Source of the DNA: Mesostigma viride
Lineage: Eukaryota; Streptophyta; Mesostigmatophyceae; Mesostigmatales; Mesostigmataceae
Length of the DNA: 64,000 bases
Reading direction: 5' to 3'
Assembly: GCA_009746045.1 (NCBI GenBank)
Contig: RPFO01000117.1
Location: forward strand, 62,001 to 126,000
Made by a program: the position numbers and the translations under genes. The stretch's first letter is position 1, and every line of letters begins with the position of its first letter. Below, piece by piece: positions 45,969 through 57,309 of the stretch. The notes beneath the pieces were generated by a model that saw nothing but the letters and a program-made list of their open reading frames with translations, was not told the origin of the DNA and did not search any database.

Positions 45969-48900
45969 ACGTACCGTAATTTCGGCGTCCACCTTCTTCG
46001 CAATTGTGAACCAGCCCTGTCGCGTGTTGTCCGGATGTCCTTCCCACTTGCCCTTCGTGACCTTTGCGACGCTCAGGTAGCACACGATTGCAGTTAAGGG
46101 TTCTCGGTCGTCTGGGTTCCAGAAGAAGCGTCGGGCGTCCGATCCGGAGGAGGAGCACCTCTCGAAGTATTTTACGTACATTACCCAGTTGCCTTTCTTA
46201 AAAACCTCGCCCCCCCCCCTGTATGTTTGTTTAAACACTCATCCTTGTCGAGTTGGTGGGCGACTCGAACAACTTTCGCCAACCAGTACGGGTGGTCGGG
46301 CACATGGTCCTTGTGCCCCCTCTCAGATGCGACTGCGACGGCCTCCCCCTCCTGCAAACCACGCCCCAACTCGTTTCTTGCCGTTTGAACGTGGTTCAGG
46401 CGGGTTCCCGGATATCGCGTGGGGTTCCGCGACTTACTCGCCTGGAGTTTTACAGTCCACGACGAGCTGCTCCAATCGTTTGGGCATGTCGTCCACTTGC
46501 CCTCTCGGCACTCCGCACAACTGAAGCATGAAAAACGCCTGAGCTTTACCACCTCGACCCGCTCGCCCTTTTTGTCCAGTCGCCACTGGTGTGCCGTGGA
46601 GATATCTCGGATCGGGCCTCGCTCCTTACCGGACGTGAGAATCTGCAATTGTAATTCCATGAAACAACATCACAGCACATTTCCCAACTCCAACGGCCGT
46701 TGGCACTCAACAATTATAAGATTTCCCAACTCCAACGGCCGTTGGCCCTTGGAAACTTTATATAAGTACATTTCTCAACTCCAACGGCCGTTGGCACTCA
46801 ACAATTATACGATTTTCCAGCTCCAACGGCCGTTGGCCTTATGAAACTTCAAACTGCATCAAGGAAGCTGTCCTCTGTAAAGTGTAACCAGAGACAAATT
46901 ATAGAACTGCACTTGACCACCAGAAAGCAACTGTCTTTACTTACGTTATCGAGAAGAAATGCCCGTCGAACCACGTCCGATTGTGCCGATGGTCGACTCG
47001 AGTCTTTGCCGGTTCTCCAATCCCGGTTCAGGTAGGCCACCAGTGCCTCCACCGTATTCAGGTTCCGATTGTCCTCCTGCATCTGCGCTCTTTTGAGGAT
47101 GCTTTTGACCGTCCCCCCCTCCCCGTCCGACTCCCCCTTCCCATGTCCTGCACACGAGTAGTTCCACTCCAATGATTCCAAGTCGGGGTCGGCCTCGAGC
47201 AGGTCCGCAGCCATCGCCAACACATACCGGGATTGGAACTGCTCCTTACAGTTGTCGGACCAACTGATCCAGTTCCTCACCTCCACCCCCTCCTCCCTCA
47301 GCACGTTAAGGGTATTCTTCATCACGAACTCCAGGGTCTGGGCATTCCTCGGTACGTCCTTCCCCATGTAATCGTGCTTCACCCTTTTGATTTCCAGCGA
47401 TACGGGATCACGGTACATCACGATCACCGGCATCAGGACGTAACTACTTGGGTACCAGTACTGCGCCTGCAACTGTTTCTGCAGGTGGTCCGAATAGTTC
47501 TCCGAGTAGTCCATCAGGACCACCACCGTTCCCAGCGGCATCACGTCAATGCACTCCTTGTAAGCGTGGTGCTGCCAGGCCCATGTATGGACGTGAATGG
47601 CGAATTCCGGGAAGCGCGCCGTAATGAGTTCATGGAGCTCCGAGAGGGTTGACTTGATGAGTTTTTGCTGCAGGTTCATTTGCGGCGCCACATCCTCCTC
47701 CTGCAACACAACACACCCGCGCACCATGGATTGACCGAAGAATGGAAGTCAGCAGCTGGGAATTTCCCAACGCCAACGGCCGTTGGAAGTATGAAAGTCT
47801 ACATATATATATTCAACGATGCAAATATACATGCCCGCGCACCATGGATTGACCGAAGAATGGAAGTCAGCAGCTGGGAATTTCCCAACGCCAACGGCCG
47901 TTGGAAGTATGAAAGTCTACATATATATATTCAACGATGCAAATATACATGCTTACCGTCCCACGGGGCGCTGTGCCCTCCTTTATGAAGTCGAACCACG
48001 TGTACTTCTTTGTCCACCCCTTCATCTGGTCCGTCACGATGAACTCGGAAATCCCACACTCGTTGCACGTCCCTTCCAAGCAGTTCATTGGGACGTTAAC
48101 GAACGGGCCGCCCGTCCTCCCCCCTCCTTGCCCCCCTCCCCCCTCTCAGCCCTGTGGCAGGTGAAACGTCGAACGAAATCATGGGCATTGTCAGGCACGG
48201 AAGGGATACCCTCCCTCTCCTCGATCTCCAGCGTGCTCTTCAACTCCTTGACGCCTTTGGCGAAGGCAGAGAGCAGAGACTCGAAGACGACGTGCTTTTC
48301 GCATGCGCACAAGTCCCGGTCCTTCCACACGCCCTTTACGCACTTGGGCATGAACTCCACGAACTTCGTGTACCCCACCTTGTACCTTGTCCCGTCCGCA
48401 GTCGTCACGATACCTCCCTTGTACGGCGACGCGTCAGAACAGAACCGCTTGTAAATCGTTTCAAGCGAGTCCAAATAGTACCTTCCGCCCTGGGAGGAAA
48501 TGAGGATCCTGGCGTTTCCCTTCCTTTCGAACTCATTGACCACGTCCTTATGGTTGGGAGACGCCCTCGTGTTTAGGTCTGACAACCAGTAACTCCCGAC
48601 GATGTCTTTGACCTCCTCCGGAAACTTGTCCGACCGTAAAGCACGAGGGGGCGCCTTCAGGGCGGGAAGGTCGCCCCCCATCCTCATTCCCCTTGCGGTC
48701 TGGATATCCTTGGGCGTGACGTGAAGCAGCCGCGCGAGAGTGCAATGCCCTTGATTGTTCATGCCGTCCTTTCCCAAGCACATTGACAGCACAGCGCACT
48801 TCGCGTTCCTGTGCTCATCCGACTTGCCCAATTCCTGGAAACCTTGCACGATATTAGCGACAACCTCCTGAGCGAAGGACTCCGACGCCTTTCTTTTCAG

Positions 48901-49122
48901 CGCAGGGCGGTACTGTTTCCCCATAACCTTCACAACCGCACCTGGCAGCCGCTCAAGCGCCCTCAAGCCTACTGCAGTTTTCGTGTTTTCAGTCTTGTGA
49001 TTGTTGTCCTTCAGCAAGTATTCCATTGCGCTGGCCATGTCGAGGGCAAGTTGGTTGCCCTTGATCTCGACGTACTTGAGACTTAGGTCTTTGTTGTGCG
49101 CTTCACCTGCATCCGCGCGCAT
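45969..49122 (-). CDS. multi-exon transposase-like protein of a conserved uncharacterised family
   Basis: Exons on the minus strand: 49122 to about 48160, a G-rich uncertain join, about 48110-47957, 47700-46945, and 46642 to about 45975. Introns 47956-47701 (GTAAGC...TTGCAG) and 46944-46643 (GTAAGT...TTGCAG) both join in phase 0. Motifs in order: FVEFMPKCVK and CACEKH; CNECG; MDYSENY; WSDNCKEQFQSRY; GHGKGESDGEGG; CAECREGKW; PYWLAKVVR. The ENY, SDxxxxQF and GHGKGxxDGxGG blocks match a family I know from cnidarian and other invertebrate genomes, whose acidic residues suggest an RNase H-like (DDE-type) fold; that function is inference. A C10 run at 46209-46218 breaks the frame in exon 4 before VMYVKYFERC. 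A donor GTACGT at 45974 suggests another exon downstream. The true start may lie upstream, since GATGCAG before codon 6 could be an acceptor. Confidence 0.7.
46643..46944 (-). repeat. intron with four palindrome repeats
   Basis: Intron of the transposase-like gene. CCAACGGCCGTTGG occurs at 46690, 46732, 46781 and 46823 inside 42-49-bp units that also share CTCAACAATTATA or CTTTATATAAG. Repeats fill the acceptor-side half of the intron. Confidence 0.8.
47701..47956 (-). repeat. intron with 118-bp tandem duplication carrying the palindrome
   Basis: Two direct copies of a 118-bp unit place CCAACGGCCGTTGG at 47773 and 47891, each followed by GAAGTATGAAAGTCTACATA. The duplicated unit includes the exon-edge CATGG...CCGCGC sequence. 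The donor is GTAAGC and the acceptor TTGCAG. Confidence 0.82.
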
Positions 49123-49192
49123 ACAGAATCCAGACGAAGTTTTGACTTTTTATCAAATTATTGCTTTCCAACAATTACCCAATTTGTAGGTC

Positions 49193-49745
49193 CCAACGGC
49201 CGTTGGACCCCTGAAAGTACGCCTGAAACACGCCAACACATGCATTTTCGACACCCAACGGCCGTTGGACCCCCGAAAGTGGGCCTGAAACACGCCAACA
49301 CATGCATTTTCGACACCCAACGGCCGTTGGACCCCTGAAAGCGGGCCGAAAACACGCCAACACATGCATTTTCGACACCCAACGGCCGTTGGACCCCTGA
49401 AAGTGGGCCTGAAACACGCCAACACATGCATTTTCGACACCCAACGGCCGTTGGACCCCTGAAAGCGGGCCGAAAACACGCCAACACATGCATTTTCTAC
49501 ACCCAACGGCCGTTGGACCCCTGAAAGTGGGCCTGAAACACGCCCTTTACATGCATTTTCGACACCCAACGGCCGTTGGACCCCTGAAAGCGGGCCGAAA
49601 ACACGCCAACACATGCATTTTCGACGTCCAACGGCCGTTGGGCCCCTGAAAGCGGGCCGGAAACACGCTAACGCATGCATTTTAGACACCCAACGGCCGT
49701 TGGACCCCTGAAAGCGGGCCGAAAACTCGCCAACACCTGCATTTT
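49193..49745. repeat. 62-bp minisatellite built on the palindrome
   Basis: Nine units, period 62 bp (starts at 49193, 49255, 49317, 49379 and so on). Each holds CCAACGGCCGTTGG, then ACCCCTGAAAG, a GTGGGCCTG/GCGGGCCGA alternation, and ACACATGCATTTTC. It lies directly upstream of the first recognised exon of the transposase-like gene, in an intron or promoter. ORFs across it are shadows. Confidence 0.93.
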
Positions 49746-49899
49746 TTACACGCCAGGATGTGAATTTCCGAATCCCAACGCACTTTTTATAACCTTAACG
49801 ACCGTTGGAACCCAGAAATTCGACTGAAATGTTTCCATAACACACGTAACAACAAATTTGGTGGTCAACAACCCCGTAAATCCGTAACCCTGCACGCAC

Positions 49900-49962
49900 C
49901 TCTTGCCGCCATAGCTCTTGTTCGCAGCAGGTGGGCCCTGAAGACGCCTTTTGGTCTTGCAC
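49900..49962 (-). other. possible small upstream exon
   Basis: On the minus strand a 63-bp segment sits between an acceptor-like CCAACAG and a donor-like GTGCGTGC. It is the only splice-bounded, less AT-rich stretch in 49746-50050 and could belong to the transposase-like gene. No homology seen. Confidence 0.25.
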
Positions 49963-50234
49963 CTGTTGGTTACAATTGCATGGCATACCAGCAATATATT
50001 GCACATAGCATTGTATTTCACACAATTATTATATTCATGCCACAAATAATAATAATAATTGTATTAAACATAGGGGGGCAGGTTGCATATTCGTTTCATT
50101 GCAGTCTAATATCAACATATTAAAAATTTCCATGCCCATAAACATTTTTGATATAGCTATTAGGTTGCTATTATATTAAATCTTACCAGCCGTGTAGTGG
50201 TTTGCGGATTGCTTTATAGGCTTGCCACACCAAC

Positions 50235-50330
50235 CCAAAAAAAAATGTTACGACGGGAGTTGAACCCGGGCCTACTAGACGTGTTCACGAGGTACTACGA
50301 GGATCAGCCAAGAATCTGTCCCGTACCGGT
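50235..50330 (-). ncRNA. tRNA-derived, Pol III-type element (SINE-like)
   Basis: On the minus strand, GGCCCGGGTTCAACTCCCG is a T-arm with a B box (GGTTCAACTCC), followed by a nine-T run typical of Pol III termination. The preceding TCCTCGTAGTACC resembles the 5' end of a tRNA-Asp, but the D-arm and acceptor do not pair well, so this is not a functional tRNA gene. Candidate SINE or tRNA relic. Confidence 0.45.
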
Positions 50331-50479
50331 GTGGTTCACCAGTTCCGCACACTAGCATGGTCTCCGCGTCGCGCTCGTTCATTAAATTTCGGAGAAATTT
50401 TGCCTGCTTATATACGTTTTTGAAGCCCCTCGGCGTCGCGCCGTGAAAAGCTTCCTCCGCCAGGCGTCCAATCAGGTAG

Positions 50480-50730
50480 CAGGAATGTGAAAAAATGGGC
50501 TCGAGCTGTGTGCAGCGCCGCGTCCATGTGGCGCCACACGGCGTCAGGAGTCGGCGTGGCGCCATATATGGCGCTGCGAATTCCCTACCGTGTGGTCTGC
50601 AGCGCCACGTCACAGTTGCGACTGCAAGTATTTTTCAGCGCGGCGCCGTCCCGGCGCCGCGCCATATCGTTTGGCGCGTAAATTTTTTTCCCGCGCGCGG
50701 CGCCTTTTAGGCGCCGCGCCATTCCATTTG
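50480..50730. repeat. cluster of GGCGCC palindromes
   Basis: GGCGCC/GCGCC motifs recur more than ten times, including the perfect palindrome GCGCCATATATGGCGC (about 50562-50577) and the hairpin GGCGCCTTTTAGGCGCC (about 50699-50715). No gene start is evident nearby. Could be promoter or structured DNA. Confidence 0.55.
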
Positions 50731-51290
50731 CGCGTCGGCATACCAGCACCAGGGAATTTGAATTGCAGGTGCTGCGTTGGCGCTTTCCAGCCCTCCTGGA
50801 AGACCGACACCGTGGATGCACCTTGCACCCGAGCATCAACGGCGGGTATTCGCGACATCGGCCGAAAGTGACAACGATATTAGCAACCCGACAGCCATAT
50901 TCGACTGAGCAACGCCATTGTGTGCAGCCGAAGAGTGTGAAAAGAGGTGAGCAATGGCGGTGGATGTACATGGATGCTTTTGACAGATAGTTGTCCACAA
51001 GCAGCTCGATGACGGGGGAGTGTGAGATAGATAATTTCGTCGCTTTTTTGGTGTCGTGGTGCCGGTCGCTGACGGGGGAGTGTAAGTGTTTTTGTCGGTT
51101 CTCGTTTGGTTGCAGGGATTTGCGAGCAAGCCGAGACCATCGATTGGATTGGTAAGCCCCACTTGTTCATTTGTGTGAATCCAAGCATTATTGAAGCAGG
51201 CTGTCGCAAATGTTTTCGTTTCTGGGTTGCGCCATAGCTGCGTTGCTGGGTTGCTGGGTTTTCTTGCCATGGCAGCGCCGTATGATCTTT
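50731..51290. other. region without a recognisable gene
   Basis: Contains a GACGGGGGAGTG direct repeat (about 51012 and 51070). ORFs of up to 190 codons on the minus strand have no recognisable content. Nothing else seen. Confidence 0.4.
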
Positions 51291-51298
51291 CCCCCGGC

Positions 51299-51483
51299 TC
51301 CCATTCTTGGTTACTAACGTTGATGTTTTGCTGCTTCCTTTGGTGCTTGATCTGCCTTGGTGTCGTGCCTCCGTTTGGTGGCCGGTGGTCACGGGATGCA
51401 CAACAACGCTATCAGTTTTCTTCCACCCGCCGCCGCTGCCCCCGAAGGACAAGGATAAAAAAAAAGAAACATCTATAAAAAGG
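51299..51483 (+). repeat. interspersed ~190-bp repeat H, copy 1 (divergent)
   Basis: Begins CCATTCTTGGTTA, includes GCTTCCTTTGGTGCTTGATC and GTGGCCGGTGGTCACGGGATG, and ends in an A-rich tail with AAAAAGGTACGA. The same module recurs four times inside the 29-bp array. This copy, outside the array, is the most divergent and may be the founder. Tail plus the first array-like units (51456-51600) are duplicated at 51782-51930. Confidence 0.88.
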
Positions 51484-52496
51484 TACGACGCGTGGTGTGT
51501 TGCGTGCTTTTTTTCTTGGTTTTCTCGCTCCCTTGCAGCTCAGGTTTGCTGGCACATGTATTTATGCATGCCGGCACCACACCACATGTATTTATGCATG
51601 CCAGATAACACAGGCTGTGTGTCTGACTTTTTTTCGTCCCTGTCATATGCGGTCCGCCTCTCTTTTTTCGTGTTTTGTTTTTTGTTCGTATCTTCTACGG
51701 TACAACGCGACATGTTCACGGCGTCATCTGCGCGGTGTCACTAGCTTCATTTTTGCCGGCACCGCCGCCCCCGGCCGGCCCCATAAAAAAAAAGAAACAT
51801 CTATAAAAAGGTACGACGCGTGGTGTGTTGCGTGCTTTTTTTCTTGGTTTTCTCGCTCCCTTGCAGGTCAGGTTTGCTGGCACATGTATTTATGCATGGC
51901 GGCACCACACCACATGTATTTATGCATGCCAGCACCCCACCACCTTTTTTCATGCATGCCAGCACCCCCCCTAGGTATTTATGCATGCCAGCACCCCCCC
52001 TCGGTATTTATGCATGCCAGCACCCCACCCTAGGTATTTATGCATGCCAGCACCCCCCCTAGGTATTTATGCATGCCAGCACCCCCCCCTCGGTATTTAT
52101 GCATGCCAGCACCCCCCCCTCGGTATTTATGCATGCCAGCACCCCACCCTAGGTATTTATGCATGCCAGCACCCCCCCCTAGGTATTTATGCATGCCAGC
52201 ACCCCCCCCGACGTATTTATGCATGCCAGCACCCCCCACATGTATTTATGCATGCCAGCACCCCCCCCTCGGTATTTATGCATGCCAGCACCCCCCCGAC
52301 GTATTAATCCATGCCAGCACCCCCCCCTCGGTATTTATGCATGCCAGCACCCCCCACATGTATTTATGCATGCCAGCACCCCCCCTCGGTATTTATGCAT
52401 GCCAGCACCCCACCCGACGTATTAATGCATGCCAGCGACCCCCCTAGGTATTTATGCATGCCAGCACCCCACCCGACGTATTTATGCATGCCAGCA

Positions 52497-52690
52497 CCCC
52501 CATTCTTGGTTAATAACGTCAACGTCCTTGCTGCTTCCTTTGGTGCTTGATCCGCCTTGGTGTCGTGCCTCCGTTTGGTGGCCGGTGGTCACGGGATGCA
52601 CAAACGGGAACGCTATCAGTTTTCCTCCACCGCCGCCGCTGCCCCAGGCCGGCTTAAAAATAAAAAAAGAAAAAAAGGTACGAATGGCAG
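52497..52690 (+). repeat. repeat H, copy 2
   Basis: Embedded in the 29-bp array. Has CAACGTCCTTGCTGC in place of the GATGTTTTGCTGC of copy 1 and ends AAAAAAGGTACGAATGGCAG before the array resumes. Confidence 0.93.
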
Positions 52691-53387
52691 CCCCCCCCCT
52701 AGGTATTTATGCATGCCAGCACCCCCCCTAGGTATTTATGCATGCCAGCACCCCCCCTAGGTATTTATGCATGCCAGCACCCCCCCTCGGTATTTATGCA
52801 TGCCTGCACCCCCCTAGGTATTTATGCATGCCAGCACCCCCCCTCGGTATTTATGCATGCCAGCCCCCCCCCTAGGTATTTATGCATGCCAGCACCCCCC
52901 TAGGTATTTATGCATGCCAGCACCCCCCCTAGGTATTTATGCATGCCAGCCCCCCCCCTAGGTATTTATGCATGCCAGCACCCCCCTAGGTATTTATGCA
53001 TGCCAGCACCCCACCCGACGTATTTATGCATGCCAGCGACCCCCCCTAGTATTTATGCATGCCAGCCCCCCCCTCGGTATTTATGCATGCCAGCCCCCCC
53101 CTAGGTATTTATGCATGCCAGCACCCCCCCTAGGTATTTATGCATGCCAGCCCCCCCCCTCGGTATTTATGCATGCCAGCACCCCCCCTAGGTATTTATG
53201 CATGCCAGCACCCCCCTAGGTATTTATGCATGCCAGCACCCCACCCGACGTATTTATGCATGCCAGCGACCCCCCGACGTATTTATGCATGCCAGCCCCC
53301 CCCCTAGGTATTTATGCATGCCAGCACCCCCCACATGTATTTATGCATGCCAGCACCCCCCCCTAGGTATTGATGCATGCCAGCACC

Positions 53388-53581
53388 CCCATTCTTGGTT
53401 AATAACGTCAACGTCCTTGCTGCTTCCTTTGGTGCTTGATCTGCCTTGGTGTCGTGCCTCCGTTTGGTGGCCGGTGGTCACGGGATGCACGAACGGGAAT
53501 GCTATCAGTTTTCGTCCACCCGCCGCCGCTGCCCCAGGCCGGCTTAGCAATAAAAAAGAAAAAAAGGTACGAATGGCAGCC
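53388..53581 (+). repeat. repeat H, copy 3
   Basis: As copy 2, with GAACGGGAATGC and a CTTAGCAATAAAAAAG tail. Confidence 0.93.
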
Positions 53582-56356
53582 CCCCCCCTAGGTATTTATG
53601 CATGCCAGCACCCCCCCTAGGTATTTATGCATGCCAGCACCCCCCTAGGTATTTATGCATGCCAGCGACCCCCCGACGTATTTATGCATGCCAGCCCCCC
53701 CCTAGGTATTTATGCATGCCAGCACCCCCCCTAGGTATTTATGCATGCCAGCACCCCCCCCTAGGTATTTATGCATGCCAGCCCCCCCCTAGGTATTTAT
53801 GCATGCCAGCCCCCCCCCTAGGTATTTATGCATGCCAGCACCCCCCCTAGGTATTTATGCATGCCAGCACCCCCCCCTCGGTATTTATGCATGCCTGCAC
53901 CCCCCCTAGGTATTTATGCATGCCAGCACCCCCCCTCGGTATTTATGCATGCCAGCACCCCCCCTTGGTATTTATGCATGCCAGCCCCCCCCCTAGGTAT
54001 TTATGCATGCCAGCACCCCCCCTAGGTATTTATGCATGCCAGCACCCCCCCTAGGTATTTATGCATGCCAGCGACCCCCCCGACGTATTTATGCATGCCA
54101 GCCCCCCCCTAGGTATTTATGCATGCCAGCACCCCCCCTAGGTATTTATGCATGCCAGCACCCCCCCTAGGTATTTATGCATGCCAGCCCCCCCCTAGGT
54201 ATTTATGCATGCCAGCCCCCCCCTAGGTATTTATGCATGCCAGCACCCCCCCTAGGTATTTATGCATGCCAGCACCCCCCCTCGGTATTTATGCATGCCT
54301 GCACCCCCCTAGGTATTTATGCATGCCAGCACCCCCCCTCGGTATTTATGCATGCCAGCACCCCCCCTTGGTATTTATGCATGCCAGCCCCCCCCTAGGT
54401 ATTTATGCATGCCAGCACCCCCCCTAGGTATTTATGCATGCCAGCACCCCCCCTAGGTATTTATGCATGCCAGCCCCCCCCCTAGGTATTTATGCATGCC
54501 AGCACCCCCCTAGGTATTTATGCATGCCAGCACCCCCCTAGGTATTTATGCATGCCAGCGACCCCCCGACGTATTTATGCATGCCAGCCCCCCCCTAGGT
54601 ATTTATGCATGCCAGCACCCCCCCTAGGTATTTATGCATGCCAGCCCCCCCCCTAGGTATTTATGCATGCCAGCACCCCCCTAGGTATTTATGCATGCCA
54701 GCATCCCCCCCTCGGTATTTATGCATGCCAGCACCCCCCCTCGGTATTTATGCATGCCAGCACCCCCCCTAGGTATTTATGCATGCCAGCACCCCCCTCG
54801 GTATTTATGCATGCCAGCACCCCCCCTAGGTATTTATGCATGCCAGCCCCCCCCTAGGTATTTATGCATGCCAGCCCCCCCCTAGGTATTTATGCATGCC
54901 AGCACCCCCCCTAGGTATTTATGCATGCCAGCACCCCCCCTAGGTATTTATGCATGCCAGCACCCCCTCTAGGTATTTATGCATGCCAGCACCCCCCCCT
55001 AGGTATTTATGCATGCCAGCACCCCCCCTAGGTATTTATGCATGCCAGCACCCCCCTAGGTATTTATGCATGCCAGCACCCCCCTAGGTATTTATGCATG
55101 CCAGCACCCCCCCTAGGTATTTATGCATGCCAGCATCCCCACATGTATTTATGCATGCCAGCCCCCCCCCTAGGTATTTATGCATGCCAGCACCCCCCCC
55201 TCGGTATTTATGCATGCCAGCACCCCCTCTAGGTATTTATGCATGCCAGCACCCCCCTAGGTATTTATGCATGCCAGCACCCCCCCTAGGTATTTATTCA
55301 TGCCAGCATCCCCCCTCGGTATTTATGCATGCCAGCACCCCCCTCGGTATTTATGCATGCCAGCACCCCCCCTAGGTATTTATGCATGCCAGCACCCCCA
55401 CATGTATTTATGCATGCCAGCACCCCCCCTAGGTATTTATGCATGCCAGCACCCCCCCTAGGTATTTATGCATGCCAGCACCCCACCCGACGTATTTATG
55501 CATGCCAGCACCCCCCCTAGGTATTTATGCATGCCAGCACCCCCCCTAGGTATTTATGCATGCCAGCACCCCCCCTAGGTATTTATGCATGCCAGCACCC
55601 CCCCGACGTATTTATGCATGCCAGCACCCCCCCTAGGTATTTATTCATGCCAGCATCCCCCCCTCGGTATTTATGCATGCCAGCACCCCCCTCGGTATTT
55701 ATGCATGCCAGCACCCCCCCCTAGGTATTTATGCATGCCAGCCCCCCCCTAGGTATTTATGCATGCCAGCACCCCCCCTAGGTATTTATGCATGCCAGCA
55801 CCCCCCTAGGTATTTATGCATGCCAGCACCCCCTCTAGGTATTTATGCATGCCAGCACCCCCCTAGGTATTTATGCTTGCCAGCACCCCCCTAGGTATTT
55901 ATGCATGCCAGCACCCCCCCTCGGTATTTATGCATGCCAGCACCCCCCCCTAGGTATTTATGCATGCCAGCCCCCCCTCTAGGTATTTATGCATGCCAGC
56001 ACCCCCCCCTAGGTATTTATTCATGCCAGCATCCCCCCCTCGGTATTTATGCATGCCAGCACCCCCCCTCGGTATTTATGCATGCCAGCACCCCCCCCTA
56101 GGTATTTATGCATGCCAGCACCCCCCACATGTATTTATGCATGCCAGCACCCCCCCCTAGGTATTTATGCATGCCAGCACCCCCCTAGGTATTTATGCAT
56201 GCCAGCACCCCCCTCGGTATTTATGCATGCCAGCACCCCCCCTAGGTATTTATGCATGCCAGCACCCCCCCCTAGGTATTTATGCATGCCAGCACCCCCC
56301 CTAGGTATTTATGCATGCCAGCACCCCCCCCGACGTATTTATGCATGCCAGCACCC

Positions 56357-56553
56357 CATTCTTGGTTAATAACGTCAACGTCCTTGCTGCTTCCTTTGGT
56401 GCTTGATCTGCCTTGGTGTCGTGCCTCCGTTTGGTGGCCGGTGGTCACGGGATGCACAAACGGGAACGCTATCAGTTTTCGTCCACCCGCCGCCGCTGCC
56501 CCAGGCCGGCCCCCATTAAAAAATAAAAACAGAAAAAAAGGTACGAATGGCAG
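56357..56553 (+). repeat. repeat H, copy 4
   Basis: Tail reads GGCCCCCATTAAAAAATA, shared with copy 5, so copies 4 and 5 derive from a duplication that includes flanking 29-bp units. Confidence 0.93.
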
Positions 56554-57107
56554 CACCCCCCCTAGGTATTTATGCATGCCAGCACCCCCCCTAGGTATTT
56601 ATGCATGCCAGCACCCCCCCTAGGTATTTATGCATGCCAGCACCCCCCTAGGTATTTATGCATGCCAGCACCCCCCCTAGGTATTTATGCATGCCAGCAC
56701 CCCCCACATGTATTTATGCATGCCAGCACCCCCTCTAGGTATTTATGCATGCCAGCACCCCCCTAGGTATTTATGCATGCCAGCACCCCCCCTAGGTATT
56801 TATTCATGCCAGCATCCCCCCCTCGGTATTTATGCATGCCAGCACCCCCCCTCGGTATTTATGCATGCCAGCACCCCCCCCTAGGTATTTATGCATGCCA
56901 GCACCCCCCACATGTATTTATGCATGCCAGCACCCCCCCTAGGTATTTATGCTTGCCAGCACCCCCCCTCGGTATTTATGCATGCCAGCACCCCCTCTAG
57001 GTATTTATGCATGCCAGCACCCCCCCTAGGTATTTATGCATGCCAGCACCCCCCCTAGGTATTTATGCATGCCAGCACCCCCCCGACGTATTTATGCATG
57101 CCAGCAC

Positions 57108-57309
57108 CCCCATTCTTGGTTAATAACGTCAACGTCCTTGCTGCTTCCTTTGGTGCTTGATCTGCCTTGGTGTCGTGCCTCCGTTTGGTGGCCGGTGGTC
57201 ACGGGATGCACAAACGGGAACGCTATCAGTTTTCGTCCACCCGCCGCCGCTGCCCCAGGCCGGCCCCCATTAAAAAATAAAAACAGAAAAAAAGGTACGA
57301 GTGGCAGCT
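57108..57309 (+). repeat. repeat H, copy 5
   Basis: Nearly identical to copy 4. Ends GTACGAGTGGCAGCTGAACC. Confidence 0.93.
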
